Assembly: GCA_045564655.1 (NCBI GenBank)
Contig: JBJLGX010000005.1
Coordinates: 1-64,000 of the forward strand
DNA: 64,000 nt
Reading direction: 5' to 3'
Source of the DNA: UBA826 sp045564655
GTDB lineage: Bacteria > Chloroflexota > Dehalococcoidia > Lucifugimonadales > UBA826
Each line of letters begins with the position of its first letter. The first letter of the stretch is position 1. Below the pieces are notes generated by a model, which had not been told where the DNA came from, did not search any database, and saw nothing but the letters and a program-made list of their open reading frames with translations. Shown here in pieces: positions 62,619 to 64,000 of the stretch. Made by a program: the position numbers and the translations under genes.

Positions 62619-63269
62619 ATGAATAAAAAATCACATCTAGCTTATACATCCATCGTTCCAGAAATCAAGCAGAACTCATCAATAAGAAGAGTCATTATAC
62701 TACTGCATGGATATGGCAGTAATATGAAAGATTTAGCTTCCTTATCAGAATATATAGATGATACTGAAAATTTATATGTTTCAATTAATGCTCCTATAAA
62801 ATTAGTCGAATTCGGGCCACAATCGTTTGCATGGTTTCAAATAGGGGCTACAGAAGATGTATCACAAAAAAATCACGCTATCCAAAAAAGTACTGACTTA
62901 ATCATTGACACAATAAATCATATAATTGATATTTTTAATGTTAGTTCTATCCCGATTATTTTAGCTGGTTTTTCTCAGGGTGGCATGATGGCTATGAGAA
63001 TAGCCCTTACAAGCACACAAAATTTTGACGGCGTTGCCGCTTTAAGTTCTAGACTAATTACTAAAACATCCAATAAAGTGAATAATTTAAATTTCTTTAT
63101 TTCTCATGGAATAAAAGATAATGTTATCGACATATCTGAAGGACGTAATACAAGAGATTTATTAGAAAAATCTGGCTATACCGTTAAATATCAAGAATAT
63201 GATATGGGGCATGAGATATCTGCTGATTGTTTGACTGACTTAACTAATTGGTTAAAATCTATAAATTAA
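62619..63269 (+). CDS. Alpha/beta hydrolase, phospholipase/carboxylesterase type
   Basis: This 216-residue serine hydrolase has ILLHGYGSNMKDL for the oxyanion site, the nucleophile S119 in LAGFSQGGMM, the acid in SHGIKDNVI and the histidine in YDMGHEIS. This order is that of the acyl-protein thioesterase / carboxylesterase YpfH family. No signal peptide. Its stop overlaps the convergent 209-residue gene by four bases. Substrate not known; short acyl esters are typical. Confidence 0.9.
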   Translation: MNKKSHLAYTSIVPEIKQNSSIRRVIILLHGYGSNMKDLASLSEYIDDTENLYVSINAPIKLVEFGPQSFAWFQIGATEDVSQKNHAIQKSTDLIIDTINHIIDIFNVSSIPIILAGFSQGGMMAMRIALTSTQNFDGVAALSSRLITKTSNKVNNLNFFISHGIKDNVIDISEGRNTRDLLEKSGYTVKYQEYDMGHEISADCLTDLTNWLKSIN

Positions 63270-63895
63270 TTTTTAAGACTATCCTGTTGAGCTTTTATTT
63301 TTTCAGTCATAGCATTTTTCATCTCTGTAGCACTTGGAGGTGAAACATAAAATATCTGCATATCCGAAGGAAATTGGACGGAATGACCTTCAGATATAAA
63401 AAGAATTCCTAATTCATCATCATTCATTAAATTGTTTATTGTTTTTGGTAATTGAGAGGTCCTTTTAGCTGATATTTCTTGATATCCTTTTGCGGCAATT
63501 TCATAAACTTTGCTACTAATAAGTCCAATGGACAAGCATCTTTGCCAATCAGTTAATTCCATCCAAGTTTCAGGATCTTCTAAAGCTTGTAGTTTAGCTC
63601 CTGAGGTAATGTATTCCTTAATAAAATTAGCACTTCTAGGATAAATTTGAGATAGTATATTTACTCCATCATAGTCTTCTTCATGAATCATTTCATGAAA
63701 AATATGCTTTACAGTACCTAATGCAGATTCGATATTCCCGATCTGTGAAGATATTTCAGTCCAGAATCTATCTAACAAATCAGACATATCTTCTTCCATC
63801 TCAGGAAAAACTGGAATAAGAGGCACTAACAGCAATTTCTTTTTGCCATCAAACCGGCTGGGGTCTGTCTTACCTGTAGAACCTAAAGTAGTCAT
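63266..63895 (-). CDS. Conserved hypothetical protein, 209 residues
   Basis: I do not recognise this protein. It begins MTTLGSTGKTDPSRFDGKKKLLLVPLIP. The middle is helical and acidic (EMEEDMSDLLDRFWTEISSQIGNIESALGTV) with HEMIHEEDYDG, then LFISEGHSVQFPSDMQIFYVSPPSATEMKNAM. No signal peptide or membrane helix is seen. A strong ribosome site (GGAGGTAAT) precedes the ATG. It directly follows the formate-THF ligase gene with 18 bases between, so it may share its transcript. Confidence 0.75.
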   Translation of the reverse strand: MTTLGSTGKTDPSRFDGKKKLLLVPLIPVFPEMEEDMSDLLDRFWTEISSQIGNIESALGTVKHIFHEMIHEEDYDGVNILSQIYPRSANFIKEYITSGAKLQALEDPETWMELTDWQRCLSIGLISSKVYEIAAKGYQEISAKRTSQLPKTINNLMNDDELGILFISEGHSVQFPSDMQIFYVSPPSATEMKNAMTEKIKAQQDSLKN

Positions 63896-63913
63896 ATTAC
63901 CTCCATATCAAGC

Positions 63914-64000
63914 TTATAGTCCAAGTATATTACCTTGTGAGTCAACATCAAGAGCTCTTGGGGAAGAAGGTAATCCTGGCATAGTCATGATATTACCCGC
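63914..64000 (-). CDS. fhs: Formate-tetrahydrofolate ligase, C-terminal end only
   Basis: The minus strand from the window edge reads GNIMTMPGLPSSPRALDVDS and QGNILGL before TAA (63914-63916). The pattern MTMPGLP..P.A..IDVD..G.I.GL is the well-conserved C-terminus of formate-THF ligase, which makes 10-formyl-THF from formate and ATP. Only about 28 residues are inside the window. The fragment agrees with formate/formaldehyde C1 metabolism, as does the ADH at 0.5-1.7 kb. The fragment is short, but the match is distinctive. Confidence 0.8.
   Translation of the reverse strand, partial: AGNIMTMPGLPSSPRALDVDSQGNILGL

Noticed and set aside
1..64000. CRISPR arrays, insertion sequences, prophage or rRNA
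   Set aside because: No spaced direct repeats, transposase or integrase motifs or rRNA-like segments were seen; gaps are all under about 130 bases.

Overview
The window is AT-rich, very gene-dense bacterial chromosome with about 60 protein genes, one tRNA and no gap over 300 bases. No gap holds an IS element, CRISPR array, rRNA or integrase. The gene mix includes F420 biosynthesis (cofE) with an LLM-class oxidoreductase, cytoplasmic sulfatases with an enolase-superfamily enzyme, a GMC oxidoreductase, NHL propellers, phytanoyl-CoA dioxygenase, ACR3 and a membrane pyrophosphatase. This suggests a free-living marine bacterium, most likely Chloroflexota of the SAR202 / Dehalococcoidia type. That placement is inference from content, with moderate confidence; no marker phylogeny could be run. 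Five convergent gene pairs overlap by 4-12 bp, and several genes start with TTG or GTG preceded by a good Shine-Dalgarno.

Layout. 1-9.4 kb: catabolism and transport (partial NHL propeller, formaldehyde-dehydrogenase-like ADH, ACR3 arsenite pump, MFS carrier, transketolase-like ThDP enzyme, amidase, second NHL propeller). 9.4-11.1 kb: thiazole operon thiG - ThiE/TenI-like - thiS, with thiG split by a frameshift at a run of six C. 11.2-16.8 kb: Nudix, leuS, leuB, glpK. 16.8-20.3 kb: cyclophilin-like gene coupled to tenA, a small zinc-ribbon protein, cofE, a CitE-like lyase, folB. 20.3-26.6 kb: valS, secA, prs. 26.7-41.6 kb: a long minus-strand surface-glycan or modified-sugar cluster (gmd, fcl, UXS-like epimerase, Gfo/Idh oxidoreductase, C-methyltransferase, cupin, PhyH dioxygenase, glycosyltransferases, ATP-grasp ligase, methyltransferase, AsnB amidotransferase), interrupted by one plus-strand hotdog gene. 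41.7-51.1 kb: an accessory catabolic block with a GMC oxidoreductase, two sulfatases of different subtype, an unrecognised 455-residue protein, a mandelate-racemase-like enzyme, an MBL hydrolase, DUF423 and an LLM oxidoreductase. 51-64 kb: mostly core genes (yajQ, cimA preceded by tRNA-Leu, epoxide hydrolase, bioY, membrane pyrophosphatase, thiE, rnhB, SDR, mnmA, rsfS, ndk, tsaB, tsaE, an esterase), ending in the C-terminus of formate-THF ligase.

How the genes fit together. Thiamine is covered by thiazole synthesis (ThiG/ThiS), pyrimidine salvage (TenA) and coupling (ThiE at 57.4 kb), while biotin appears to be imported (BioY). F420 chemistry is supported by CofE and a candidate F420 user. 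The best candidate for an undescribed system is the divergent sulfatase block around 43.2-48.9 kb, where the unknown 455-residue protein leads an operon with a sulfatase and an enolase-superfamily enzyme. The next best is the glycan cluster that combines two ATP-dependent amide/peptide-bond-type enzymes with an Fe(II) dioxygenase and a sugar C-methyltransferase. Several long A/T-rich inverted repeats without U-tracts sit between genes, including a perfect 44-bp palindrome at the end of cimA.
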